Source of the DNA: Burkholderia sp.
GTDB taxonomy: Bacteria; Pseudomonadota; Gammaproteobacteria; Burkholderiales; Burkholderiaceae
Reading direction: 5' to 3'
Length of the DNA stretch: 64,000 nucleotides
Assembly (NCBI GenBank): GCA_031253835.1
Contig: JAIRVP010000072.1
Span: 240,896-304,895, forward strand
This document shows, in pieces, positions 16,660 through 25,954 of this stretch; within the stretch, counting starts at the first letter, position 1, and each line of letters opens with the position of its first letter. The position numbers were made by a program, and so were the translations under genes. The notes beneath the pieces are model-generated. The model saw only the letters and a program-made list of their open reading frames with translations. It made no database searches and was not told the DNA's origin.

Positions 16660-18228
16660 TCAGGACGAGCAGCTCACTTCGAGCGACCCGGCCCAGTCGG
16701 GCGGCAACGCCGCGTACGCTTCATGTTCGGGTTGTTCGTCGAACGGACGGCGCAGGATCTGCGCGAGCCGCTCGACTTCCGAAAAATCCTTTTCCTTCGC
16801 GCGCCGGATCGCGACTTCGGCCAGATGGTTGCGAAGCACGTATTTCGGGTTCACGCGGTTCATCGCGTCCGCGCGGGCCGCGTCGTCGCGCGTTTCCTCG
16901 GACAGCCGCGCGCGGTAGAGGTTCGCCCACGCATCGAACGCTTCGCGGTCGATGAACAGGTCGCGCACCGGTGCGTCGCGACTCGCGTCGTGCTTCGAGA
17001 TCTGCGCGAGGCGGCGGAACGTCAGCGTGAAATCGGCGCGGCTCGCGTGCATCGTCTCGAGCAGCTTGTTCGCGAGTTCGGCGTCGTTCTCGCGTTCGAG
17101 CGCGAGGCCGAGCTTCGCGCGCATCGCGCGTTCGAGCGCGGGGCCGAAGCGTTCCGGGAATTTGGCGAGCGCGGCCTGGGCGTCGTCCACCGCGCGCTCG
17201 GCGCGCGCATCGTCGTCGGCGATGCCGTGCTGCAGCCCGATCAGCGGCAGCAGCGCCTGCGCGAGGCAGTAGCAGTTCCAGTGCGCGATGCGCGGCTGCA
17301 TCCGGTACGCATAGCGGCCCTTGTTGTCCGAGTGGTTGCAGATGTGGTTCGCGTCGAACGCGTCGACGAAGCCGAACGGGCCGTAGTCGATCGTCACGCC
17401 GAGGATCGACATGTTGTCGGTGTTCATCACGCCATGGCAGAAGCCGACGGCCTGCCACTGCGCGACGAGGTCGGCCGTGCGCAGCGTCGCGGCTTCGAGC
17501 AGCGCGAGGTACGGATCGTCCGCGTCGCGGCATTCGGGATAGAAGCGGTCGATCACGTGATCGGCGAGCTGGCGCAGCAGGTCGGGGCGATCGTTCGAGA
17601 AGAAGTGCTCGAAGTGGCCGAAGCGCACGAAGCTCTCCGACACGCGCGTGACGACGGCCGACGTCTCGATTTCCTCGCGCACCACCGGCTGGTCGGAGCC
17701 AATCACCGTCAGGGCGCGCGTGGTCGGGATGCCGAGGTGATGCATCGCTTCCGAGCACAGGTATTCGCGAATCGACGAGCGCAGCACCGCGCGGCCGTCG
17801 CCCATCCGCGAGTACGGCGTGCGGCCGCTGCCTTTCAGCTGCAGCTCGTAGCGGCGGCCGTCGGCGCCGGTGCGCTCGCCGATCGTCAGCGCGCGGCCGT
17901 CGCCGAGCTGGCCGGCCCAGACGCCGAACTGGTGGCCGGAATACACCGACGCGTACGGCATCGCGTGCGCGGGCCAGTCGCGCGTCGGGTTGCCGGCGAA
18001 CAGCTCGGCGAAGCCGGGCTGCGCGGCGAGCGACGGCGGCAGGTCGAGCAGCTGCGCGACTTCGTCGGAGAACCCGACGACGTACGGCGCGGCAAGCGGC
18101 GCGGCCGGCAGCCGCGTATGAAACGCATCGCCGAGCGTGACGAACGCGCCTGCGGCGGGCGCGCCGAGCGTGGCGGCGAGGTCGGGGAGGGTGTCAGCCG
18201 CATCGGCTGCGCTTCGGGAAAACGACAT
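16660..18228 (-). CDS. selO: SelO pseudokinase-fold AMPylator (YdiU/UPF0061)
   Basis: 522 aa, a full-length SelO. SelO proteins transfer AMP from ATP to protein Ser, Thr or Tyr residues despite an inverted kinase active site, and have been linked to redox homeostasis. Visible blocks are SGHQFGVWAGQLGDGRA, LKGSGRTPYSR, GVMNTDNMSILG and IDYGPFGF. The C terminus ends EVSCSS, with cysteine at the position that is selenocysteine in animals. The start at 18228 was chosen because the family N terminus begins there. The gene is 46 bases upstream of msrB on the same strand. Confidence 0.94.
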   Translation of the reverse strand: MSFSRSAADAADTLPDLAATLGAPAAGAFVTLGDAFHTRLPAAPLAAPYVVGFSDEVAQLLDLPPSLAAQPGFAELFAGNPTRDWPAHAMPYASVYSGHQFGVWAGQLGDGRALTIGERTGADGRRYELQLKGSGRTPYSRMGDGRAVLRSSIREYLCSEAMHHLGIPTTRALTVIGSDQPVVREEIETSAVVTRVSESFVRFGHFEHFFSNDRPDLLRQLADHVIDRFYPECRDADDPYLALLEAATLRTADLVAQWQAVGFCHGVMNTDNMSILGVTIDYGPFGFVDAFDANHICNHSDNKGRYAYRMQPRIAHWNCYCLAQALLPLIGLQHGIADDDARAERAVDDAQAALAKFPERFGPALERAMRAKLGLALERENDAELANKLLETMHASRADFTLTFRRLAQISKHDASRDAPVRDLFIDREAFDAWANLYRARLSEETRDDAARADAMNRVNPKYVLRNHLAEVAIRRAKEKDFSEVERLAQILRRPFDEQPEHEAYAALPPDWAGSLEVSCSS

Positions 18229-18379
18229 GTTGAGCGCCTCTGGGTAAGCCGATATTGTAAGGCGGCGCCGCGCCGCCCGCATGGTGGCGCGCGCGCCGTG
18301 CGCCACGCCCGTCCGGGGCCGCTGACGGGCGCGTTGCAGGGGCTGGTCGCCGATTCGCATCCTCACGGAGAACAAGACG

Positions 18380-20023
18380 ATGGGTAAGCCGTTGCTGGGC
18401 CAGATGATGGACATGCCGTTGCTGGTGTCCTCGCTGATTTCGCATGCCGCGCGGCACGCCGGCGACACGGAGATCGTGTCGAAGCGCGTGGAAGGCGACC
18501 TGCATCGCTACACGTACCGCGATTGCGAACGCCGCGCGAAGCAGCTGGCGCAGGCGCTCGCGCGGCTCGGCGTCGAAACCGGCGACCGCGTCGGCACGCT
18601 GGCGTGGAACGGCTACCGGCATCTGGAGGCCTACTACGGGATCGGCGGGATGGGCGCCGTCTGCCACACGATCAACCCGCGCCTGTTCCCCGAGCAGATC
18701 GCGTACATCGTCAATCACGCGGAAGACCGCTACGTCTTCTTCGACATCAATTTTGCCCCGCTCGTCGACGCGATCGCGCCGCAGTGCCCGCACGTGAAAG
18801 GCTGGATCGCGATGACGGACGCCGCGCACCTGCCGTCGGGCGCGACGCCGTATCTCTGCTACGAAACGCTCGTCGAAACCGAGGATGGCCGCTACGACTG
18901 GCCGCGTCTCGACGAGCAGCAGGCGTCGGGGCTCTGCTACACGTCCGGTACGACCGGCAATCCGAAAGGCGTGCTGTACTCGCACCGCTCGACGGTGCTG
19001 CACGCGTACGGCGCCGCGCTGCCCGACGCGATGAACCTGTCCGCGATGGACGCCGTGCTGCCCGTCGTGCCGATGTTCCACGTCAATGCATGGGGGCTGC
19101 CGTACGCGGTGCCGCTGACGGGCGGCAAGCTCGTGCTGCCCGGCAAGGATCTCGACGGGAAGTCGCTGTACGCGCTGATGGAGGCCGAGCGCGTGACGTT
19201 CTCCGCGGGCGTGCCGACCGTGTGGCTCGGCCTGCTCAACTACATGCGCGAAGCCGGCGTGCGGTTCTCGACGCTGAACCGTACGGTGATCGGCGGCTCC
19301 GCGTGCCCGCCCGCGATGCTGCGCACGTTCGAGGACGAATACGGCGTGCGCGTGATCCATGCGTGGGGAATGACCGAACTGTCGCCGCTCGGCACGCTCG
19401 CGAAGCTCAACTGGGCGCAGTCGCAGCGACCGCTCGAAGCGCAGCGCCGGCTGCTCGAGAAACAGGGGCGCGTGATCTGCGGTGTCGACATGCGCATCGT
19501 CGGCGAGGACGGCCACGAGCTGCCGTGGGACGGCGTCGCGTTCGGCGAGCTGCAGGTGCGCGGGCCATGGGTGATCGATCACTACTTTCGTGGCAATGAC
19601 TCGCCGCTGTCGGACGGCTGGTTCCCGACCGGCGACGTCGCGACGATCGACCCCGACGGTTTCCTGCAGATCACCGACCGCAGCAAGGACGTGATCAAGT
19701 CGGGCGGCGAGTGGATCAGCTCGATCGACATCGAGAACGTCGCGATCGCGCACCCGGGCGTGGCCGAAGCCGCGTGCATCGCCTGTGCGCACCCGAAATG
19801 GACCGAGCGCCCGCTGCTCGTCGTGGTGCCGCGCGAAGGCGCGAACCTGAACCGCGACACGCTGCTTGCGTTCTACGAAGGCAAGGTCGCGAAGTGGTGG
19901 ATCCCCGACGACATCGTGTTCGTCGAATCGCTGCCGCACACCGCGACCGGCAAGCTGCAGAAGCTGAAGCTGCGCGAGACGTTCCGCGATTACGTGCTGC
20001 CCACGGCGGTGTGCGAGCCGTAA
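18380..20023 (+). CDS. Acyl-CoA synthetase (fatty-acid--CoA ligase, AlkK-like)
   Basis: 547 aa ANL-superfamily enzyme. It activates a fatty acid to acyl-AMP and then acyl-CoA. The AMP-binding P-loop is YTSGTTGNPKGV, followed by HAWGMTELSP, GWFPTGDVATID and the C-terminal hinge RSKDVIKSGGEWIS. The last catalytic lysine lies in TATGKLQKLKLRE. The overall form resembles medium-chain ligases such as AlkK. A good Shine-Dalgarno (CACGGAGAACAAG) precedes the ATG. It opens a beta-oxidation cluster with the two-domain FadB-like protein and the thiolase. Confidence 0.92.
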   Translation: MGKPLLGQMMDMPLLVSSLISHAARHAGDTEIVSKRVEGDLHRYTYRDCERRAKQLAQALARLGVETGDRVGTLAWNGYRHLEAYYGIGGMGAVCHTINPRLFPEQIAYIVNHAEDRYVFFDINFAPLVDAIAPQCPHVKGWIAMTDAAHLPSGATPYLCYETLVETEDGRYDWPRLDEQQASGLCYTSGTTGNPKGVLYSHRSTVLHAYGAALPDAMNLSAMDAVLPVVPMFHVNAWGLPYAVPLTGGKLVLPGKDLDGKSLYALMEAERVTFSAGVPTVWLGLLNYMREAGVRFSTLNRTVIGGSACPPAMLRTFEDEYGVRVIHAWGMTELSPLGTLAKLNWAQSQRPLEAQRRLLEKQGRVICGVDMRIVGEDGHELPWDGVAFGELQVRGPWVIDHYFRGNDSPLSDGWFPTGDVATIDPDGFLQITDRSKDVIKSGGEWISSIDIENVAIAHPGVAEAACIACAHPKWTERPLLVVVPREGANLNRDTLLAFYEGKVAKWWIPDDIVFVESLPHTATGKLQKLKLRETFRDYVLPTAVCEP

Positions 20024-20097
20024 GTGTTGCACCCGGGCCGGCGACGGCTCGCGAACCGGTCGCCCGATCCGTCCCCGGATCGGGAACAAAATTCAAA

Positions 20098-20127
20098 TTG
20101 AACGACCGTGCTTTTTCGTTGTATGCT
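20098..20127 (+). promoter_or_regulatory. Candidate sigma-70 promoter for the FadB-like gene
   Basis: TTGAAC (20098-20103) and TATGCT (20122-20127), 18 bases apart, in the only AT-richer part of the spacer and about 85 bases upstream of the gene start. Confidence 0.4.
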
Positions 20128-20212
20128 GCCTCAGTTCATCCGGACATGCGGCCGTTCGACCGCGCACAATGAAGCGCAGCCACCCCGGCGCGCGATGCAT
20201 GGAGGCAGGCAG

Positions 20213-22297
20213 ATGGCAGTGGATTACTCGACTCGCGACGGCGTGGCCGTCATCACGCTCAACAATCCGCCCGTCAACGGGCTCGGCCTGTCGACCCGCC
20301 AGGGCGTCATGGACGCGCTCGATCGCGCCGCGCAGGATCCGTCGGTCACGGCGATCGTGCTGACCGGCGCCGGCCGCGCGTTCTCGGGCGGTGCGGACAT
20401 CACCGAATTCAACACGCCGAAGGCGCTGCAGGAGCCGACGCTGCACACCGTGATCCGCGCGGTGGAGGCGAGCGCGAAGCCCGTCGTCGCGGCGCTGCAC
20501 AGCGTCGTGATGGGCGGCGGCCTCGAGCTCGCGCTCGGCGCGCACTACCGCGTCGCGGCACCCGGCGCGCAGGTCGCGCTGCCCGAAGTGAAGCTCGGCT
20601 TGCTGCCGGGCGCGGGCGGCACGCAGCGCCTGCCGCGCGCGGTGGGGCTCGAAACCGCGCTGAACATGATCGTGTCGGGCGCACCCGTGCTGTCGGAGCA
20701 GTTCGCGAAGAGCGGGCTATTCGACGCCATGGCCGACGGCGACCTGCTCGACGCGGCCGTCGCGTTCGCGCAGAAGGTCGGCGCGCAGAAGGGGCCGCAT
20801 CCGCGCGTGCGCGATCGCAAGATTGTCCACGACAACGCCGCGGGCTTCATCCAGTTCGCGCGCAATTCCGCGCAAGCCGCCGCACCGAGCTTCCCCGCGC
20901 CGCACAAGTGCATCGACGCGATCGAGGCCGGCGTGCTGAACGGCTTCGACAAGGGCAGCGTTGCCGAGCGCGAGGGCTTCGTCGCGCTGATGATGACGCC
21001 GGAAAGCCGTGCGCTGCGCCATGCGTTCTTCGGCGAACGCGCGGCGAGCAAGATTCCCGACGTGCCGTCCGACACGCCGCTGCGCGAGATCCGCCGCGTC
21101 GGCGTGATCGGTGCGGGCACGATGGGCGGCGGGATCGCGATGAACTTCATCAACGCGGGCCTGCCCGTCACGCTGCTCGAGACGAAGCAGGACGCGCTCG
21201 AGCGCGGCATCGCGACGATCCGCAAGAACTACGACGCGCAGGTGAAGAAGGGCAAGCTCACGCAGGAGAAGCTCGACGCGCGCATGGCGCTGATCGCGCC
21301 GACGCTGTCCTATGACGACCTGAAAGATGCCGACCTGATCGTCGAAGCCGTGTTCGAGGAACTCGGCGTGAAGGAGCAGGTGTTCAAGAAGCTCGACGAA
21401 GTCGCGAAGGCGGGCGCGATCCTCGCGTCGAACACGTCGACGCTCGACGTCGACAAGATCGCGGCGTTCACGAAGCGTCCGCAGGATGTCGTCGGCATGC
21501 ACTTCTTCAGCCCGGCGAACGTGATGAAGCTGCTCGAGGTCGTGCGCGGCGCGCAGACCGCGAAGGACGTGCTCGCGACCGTGATGGCCGTCGCGAAGAA
21601 GATCCGCAAGACGGCGGTCGTGTCGGGCGTGTGCGACGGCTTCATCGGCAACCGGATGATCGAGCAGTACATCCGCCAGGCGCTGTTCATGCTCGAGGAA
21701 GGTGCGCTGCCCGCGCAGGTCGACCGCGCGATCGAGAAGTTCGGGTTCGCGATGGGGCCGTTCCGGATGAGCGACCTCGCCGGCAACGACATCGGCTGGG
21801 CGATCCGCAAGCGCCGCTACGTCGAGAAGCCCGACCTGCAGTATTCGAAGATCGCCGACCGCCTGTGCGAACAGGGCCGCTTCGGCCAGAAGACGGGCGC
21901 CGGCTGGTACGACTATGTACCGGGCGATCGCAAGGCGAAGCCGTCGTCGCTGGTCGACGAGATGGTCGTCGCGTATTCGAAGGAGCGCGGCGTCGAGCGG
22001 CGCAAGATCGGCGACGACGAGATCGTCGAGCGGCTGGTGCTTGCGCTCGTCAACGAAGGCGCGAAGATCCTCGAGGAGAAGATCGCGTCGAAGGCATCCG
22101 ACATCGACATGGTCTACCTGACCGGCTATGGCTTCCCGCTGTGGCGCGGCGGCCCGATGCTGTACGCGGACGTGGTCGGCCTCTACAACGTCGAGCGCGC
22201 GATTCGCCGCTACGCGGCGGCACCGAACGGCGACGCATGGCAGCTCGCGCCGTCGATCGCGGAACTGGCGAAGGCCGGCCGCGGGTTCAACGGCTGA
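20213..22297 (+). CDS. Fused enoyl-CoA hydratase / 3-hydroxyacyl-CoA dehydrogenase
   Basis: 694 aa. The N-terminal crotonase domain (about 1-190) has the oxyanion-hole blocks GAGRAFSGGADI and VMGGGLELALG and the acidic residue region LGLLPGAGGTQR. After a linker, the NAD-binding domain begins with VGVIGAGTMGGGIA (about residue 300), and two 3HCDH C-terminal domains follow (IGNRMIEQYIRQA, TGYGFPLWRGGP). It catalyses the hydration and oxidation steps of beta-oxidation on one chain. The layout is that of FadB/FadJ and PCD-type proteins. ATG at 20213 has a GGAGGCAG ribosome site. Confidence 0.93.
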   Translation: MAVDYSTRDGVAVITLNNPPVNGLGLSTRQGVMDALDRAAQDPSVTAIVLTGAGRAFSGGADITEFNTPKALQEPTLHTVIRAVEASAKPVVAALHSVVMGGGLELALGAHYRVAAPGAQVALPEVKLGLLPGAGGTQRLPRAVGLETALNMIVSGAPVLSEQFAKSGLFDAMADGDLLDAAVAFAQKVGAQKGPHPRVRDRKIVHDNAAGFIQFARNSAQAAAPSFPAPHKCIDAIEAGVLNGFDKGSVAEREGFVALMMTPESRALRHAFFGERAASKIPDVPSDTPLREIRRVGVIGAGTMGGGIAMNFINAGLPVTLLETKQDALERGIATIRKNYDAQVKKGKLTQEKLDARMALIAPTLSYDDLKDADLIVEAVFEELGVKEQVFKKLDEVAKAGAILASNTSTLDVDKIAAFTKRPQDVVGMHFFSPANVMKLLEVVRGAQTAKDVLATVMAVAKKIRKTAVVSGVCDGFIGNRMIEQYIRQALFMLEEGALPAQVDRAIEKFGFAMGPFRMSDLAGNDIGWAIRKRRYVEKPDLQYSKIADRLCEQGRFGQKTGAGWYDYVPGDRKAKPSSLVDEMVVAYSKERGVERRKIGDDEIVERLVLALVNEGAKILEEKIASKASDIDMVYLTGYGFPLWRGGPMLYADVVGLYNVERAIRRYAAAPNGDAWQLAPSIAELAKAGRGFNG

Positions 22298-22341
22298 CGA
22301 CGCCGCATCGCGGCGCGACCGATCCTGTCTGGAGACACGCA

Positions 22342-22974
22342 ATGAAACGCACCGACGACGTCCTGCTCGTGATCGACGTGCAATACGACTTCATGCCGGG
22401 CGGCGCGCTCGCGGTGCCGGACGGCGATGCGGTCGTGCCGGTGATCAACGCGCTCGCGCAGCGCTTCGACCAGGTCGTGCTCACGCAGGACTGGCACCCG
22501 CGCGAGCACGTGTCGTTCGCGGCGAACCATCCGGGCCGCGAGCCGTTTTCCACGCTCGCGCTGCCGTACGGCGAGCAGGTGCTGTGGCCTGTGCATTGCG
22601 TGCAGGACACCGACGGCGCGGCGCTGCATCGCGACCTCGACATTCCGCACGCGCGGCTCGTGATCCGCAAGGGCGGCGACGCGCAGGTCGACAGCTATTC
22701 CGCGTTCGTCGAAGCCGACCGCACGACGCGCACGGGGCTCGCGGGCTACCTGCGCGAGCTCGGTGCGAAGCGCGTGTGGTGCTGCGGGCTCGCGACCGAC
22801 TATTGCGTCGCGTGGTCGGCGCTCGATGCGCGCGCGGCCGGATTCGACGCCGCGGTGATCAACGATGCGTGCCGTGCGATCGACCTGAACGGGTCGCTCG
22901 CGCACGCATGGCAGCAGATGCAGGCAGCGGGCGTCGCGCATGTGACGTCCGCGGGCGCGCGCCCGGCGGCGTAG
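22342..22974 (+). CDS. pncA: Nicotinamidase
   Basis: 210 aa isochorismatase-like hydrolase. It deamidates nicotinamide to nicotinate for NAD salvage. The catalytic aspartate is in VIDVQYDFMPGG, a metal-binding set in QDWHPREHVSF, the lysine in IRKG, and the nucleophilic cysteine in GLATDYCV. CTGGAGACAC provides the ribosome site for the ATG at 22342. It sits between the FadB-like gene and the thiolase on the same strand with short spacers (44 and 61 bases), so it is probably co-transcribed with an NAD-using pathway. Confidence 0.93.
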   Translation: MKRTDDVLLVIDVQYDFMPGGALAVPDGDAVVPVINALAQRFDQVVLTQDWHPREHVSFAANHPGREPFSTLALPYGEQVLWPVHCVQDTDGAALHRDLDIPHARLVIRKGGDAQVDSYSAFVEADRTTRTGLAGYLRELGAKRVWCCGLATDYCVAWSALDARAAGFDAAVINDACRAIDLNGSLAHAWQQMQAAGVAHVTSAGARPAA

Positions 22975-23035
22975 CGCATTTCCCATTCGATTCAGGGACT
23001 GTTTACATAGTGAAGCAGGACCGAAGGAGACTCGC

Positions 23036-24214
23036 ATGACCGAAGCCGTAATCGTATCGACCGCCCGCACGCCGCTGGCGAAATCCTGGCGCGGTGCATT
23101 CAACATGACGCACGGCGCGACGCTCGGCGGCCACGTGGTCGCGGCCGCGCTCGAACGCGCGAAGCTCGACCCAGCACGCGTCGAGGACGTGATCATGGGC
23201 TGCGCGAACCCCGAAGGCGCGACCGGTGCGAACATCGCGCGACAGATCGCGCTGCGCGCGGGGCTGCCCGTGACCGTGCCGGGGATGACCGTGAACCGTT
23301 TCTGCTCGTCGGGGCTGCAGACCATCGCGCTGGCCGCGCAGCGGATCATCGCGGGCGAAGGCGAGGTCTATGTCGCCGGCGGCGTCGAATCGATCTCGTG
23401 CGTGCAGAACGAGATGAACCGGCACATGGTCCAGGAAGGCTGGCTCGTCCAGCACAAGCCGGAGATCTACTGGAACATGCTGCAGACCGCCGAGAACGTC
23501 GCGAAGCGCTACGGCATCTCGAAGGAGCGGCAGGACGAATATGGCGTGCAGTCGCAACTGCGCGCCGCGGCCGCACAGGAAGCCGGCCGTTTCCGCGACG
23601 AGATCGTGCCGATCACGGTGCTCGCGGGCATCGCCGACAAGGCGACGGGCCGCCTGTTCACGAAGGAAGTGACGGTATCGGCCGACGAAGGCATTCGCCC
23701 CGATACGACGCTCGAAGGCGTGTCGAAGATTCGTTCGGCCGTGCCGGGCGGCGTGATCACCGCCGGCAACGCGAGCCAGTTCTCGGACGGTGCGTCGGCG
23801 TGTGTCGTGATGAGCGCCGATGCCGCGCAACGCGAAGGGCTGCAGCCGCTGGGCGTGTTCCGCGGCTTCGCGGTGGCCGGCTGCGAGCCGGACGAGATGG
23901 GCATCGGCCCCGTGTTCGCGGTGCCCAAGCTGCTGAAGCAGGCAGGGCTGAAGGTCGACGACATCGGCCTGTGGGAACTGAACGAAGCGTTCGCCGTGCA
24001 GGTGCTGTACTGCCGCGACACGCTCGGGATTCCTGAGGATCGCCTGAACGTGAACGGCGGCGCGATCGCGGTCGGCCATCCGTACGGCGTGTCGGGCGCG
24101 CGCCTGACGGGCCATGCGCTGATCGAAGGCAAGCGGCGCGGCGTGAAGTACGTGGTCGTCACGATGTGCATCGGCGGCGGGCAGGGGGCGGCCGGCCTGT
24201 TCGAAATCCTCTGA
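23036..24214 (+). CDS. Acetyl-CoA acyltransferase (thiolase, FadA type)
   Basis: 392 aa. It cleaves 3-ketoacyl-CoA in the last step of beta-oxidation (or condenses acetyl-CoA). The acyl-carrying cysteine is in NRFCSSGLQ, the general-base histidine in GGAIAVGHPYGVSGAR, and the second cysteine in MCIGGGQGAAG. The start MTEAVIVSTARTPLA is the family start, with an AAGGAGACTC ribosome site. It completes the set begun by the acyl-CoA ligase and the fused hydratase/dehydrogenase. Confidence 0.93.
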   Translation: MTEAVIVSTARTPLAKSWRGAFNMTHGATLGGHVVAAALERAKLDPARVEDVIMGCANPEGATGANIARQIALRAGLPVTVPGMTVNRFCSSGLQTIALAAQRIIAGEGEVYVAGGVESISCVQNEMNRHMVQEGWLVQHKPEIYWNMLQTAENVAKRYGISKERQDEYGVQSQLRAAAAQEAGRFRDEIVPITVLAGIADKATGRLFTKEVTVSADEGIRPDTTLEGVSKIRSAVPGGVITAGNASQFSDGASACVVMSADAAQREGLQPLGVFRGFAVAGCEPDEMGIGPVFAVPKLLKQAGLKVDDIGLWELNEAFAVQVLYCRDTLGIPEDRLNVNGGAIAVGHPYGVSGARLTGHALIEGKRRGVKYVVVTMCIGGGQGAAGLFEIL

Positions 24215-24347
24215 TCTTTGACCGATGGCGGCCGCGGGTTCGCTTCGGCGACGCCCGTGGCCGCGACATGAATCGGCTCGACAGAATCGCGATTCGAAAC
24301 AATCGGGAAGCAAAAGGCATGCGCCCCGCAATGCCGTTTCCCCTTAC

Positions 24348-24375
24348 TTGTCAAACGAATTGCCCCACCTATACT
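24348..24375 (+). promoter_or_regulatory. Candidate sigma-70 promoter of the diguanylate cyclase gene
   Basis: TTGTCA (24348-24353) and TATACT (24370-24375) with a 16-base spacer, about 100 bases upstream of the ATG. The rest of the 261-base spacer shows nothing else clear. Confidence 0.5.
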
Positions 24376-24475
24376 TGCTCTGACATTTGCCTTTCGGCAG
24401 GATGGGCTGGATCGTGCATCGCGCGATCCGTGCCGCGAAGGTTCGAACCAACGCAGCAGACCGACCGGGGACCGA

Positions 24476-25876
24476 ATGAGTACGACCTATGCAGCCGGGG
24501 AACCGCCGCGCGTCGTCAGCGCGGCCGCGAGGCTCTACGCGAAATGCCTGCTGGTCGGATTCGCGTTGCTGCCTGCGTATCTGATTGCCTACCTGTGGTT
24601 CTTCAGCGACCCGCACGTCGTGTTCGAGAGCCACGCATTCCATGAAATCGCGATTGCGGCCGCGACCCTCGAAGGCGCGTTCGTCACCTATGTGACGTGG
24701 GTCTGCTACCGGTCGTCCGGCGAGCCGCTGCTGCGCTGGCTGACGCTCGGCTTTCTCGGCTTCGCGATGATCTATGCGCTGCACGGTGCGTTCACCGGGA
24801 TGGCGCACCACAATATCTGGCTGTTCCTGCTGTACGGGCCCGCGTCGCGGTTCGTGATGTCGATCCTGCTGCTGACGGGCCTGCTGTCGTATTCGCGCCC
24901 GCCCGACCGGATCGAGAAACGCACGAGCGCGCGGACGTGGCTGCCTTGGATCGTGTTCTTCCTGATCGTCAACGTCGTCGTTGCCTACATTGCGTATTCG
25001 CCGATTGCCGGCGCGCTCGGCACGCGGCTGTCGATGGAAGGCGGCGCGCTCGTGTTCTCGCTGCTGAACGTCTGCCTGCTCCTCGCGCGGCGGATCCGCT
25101 CGCCGCTGATGGTGATCTACGGCGTGTCGATCATGGCGTTCGCGCTGTCGTCGCTCGCGTTCATTCTCGGCAAGCCGTGGAATCACATGTGGTGGCTGGC
25201 GCACGCGATTTTCGCGGGCGGCTTCTTCCTGCTCAGCTACGGCGTCGTGCAGGCGCTGCAGACGACGCGTTCGTTCTCGGCGATCTACAGCCAGGAAGAC
25301 CTGATGAGCCGGCTGGCGGAATCGATGTCGCGTACCGAGAGCGCGTTGCAGGAACTGCGGCGCACGAACCAGAAGCTCGAGTACATGGCCGCGACCGATC
25401 CGATGACGGGCGCGTCGAACCGCCGGCAGTTCATCGCGCAGGTCGAGCGCGAGATGGTGCGGGCGGAACGCGATGGCACACCGTTCTGCCTGCTCGCGCT
25501 CGATCTCGACAATTTCAAGAACATCAACGATGCGTACGGTCATCAGATCGGCGACGAGGTGCTGCGCGGCGTCGTGCGCCAGTGCCTCGAGGCGATCCGG
25601 CCGGCGGGCGGGCTCGCGCGCGTCGGCGGCGAGGAGTTCATGGCGCTGCTGCCGGACATGCCGCTCGAGGGCGCGCGGATGACGGCCGAGCGCGTGCGCT
25701 CGTCGATCGCGAGTTCGCCGTTCGGGCTGGACTTCAAGCGGGTGCAGGTGACGGTCAGTGTCGGCGTCGCGCAATACGGCGTCGATGGAAGTACGGTCGA
25801 TGCGTTGCTGAGGGTGGTCGACGAGCGGCTGTACGCGGCGAAGCGGGAAGGGCGGAATCGGGTGGTGTCGCGGTAA
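24476..25876 (+). CDS. Membrane-bound diguanylate cyclase (GGDEF domain)
   Basis: 466 aa. The N-terminal half has about eight hydrophobic segments (between residues 20 and 270), a MASE-like membrane sensor that I cannot assign to a named type. A short coiled stretch (SMSRTESALQELRRTNQKLE) leads to a GGDEF domain at about 300-465. The active site is GGEEF at residues 384-388, with DNFKNINDAYGHQIGDEVL upstream, so it should make cyclic di-GMP. The inhibitory I-site reads RPAG where active inhibition needs RxxD, so product feedback is probably lost. No EAL domain is present. Confidence 0.93.
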   Translation: MSTTYAAGEPPRVVSAAARLYAKCLLVGFALLPAYLIAYLWFFSDPHVVFESHAFHEIAIAAATLEGAFVTYVTWVCYRSSGEPLLRWLTLGFLGFAMIYALHGAFTGMAHHNIWLFLLYGPASRFVMSILLLTGLLSYSRPPDRIEKRTSARTWLPWIVFFLIVNVVVAYIAYSPIAGALGTRLSMEGGALVFSLLNVCLLLARRIRSPLMVIYGVSIMAFALSSLAFILGKPWNHMWWLAHAIFAGGFFLLSYGVVQALQTTRSFSAIYSQEDLMSRLAESMSRTESALQELRRTNQKLEYMAATDPMTGASNRRQFIAQVEREMVRAERDGTPFCLLALDLDNFKNINDAYGHQIGDEVLRGVVRQCLEAIRPAGGLARVGGEEFMALLPDMPLEGARMTAERVRSSIASSPFGLDFKRVQVTVSVGVAQYGVDGSTVDALLRVVDERLYAAKREGRNRVVSR

Positions 25877-25954
25877 TCCGGTTCCGAGGCAGCCCCGGAG
25901 GCCGCAACGCCCCCGGAGCTTTTGCATGCCGGTCGGCAGGCGACAGGCCATGCG

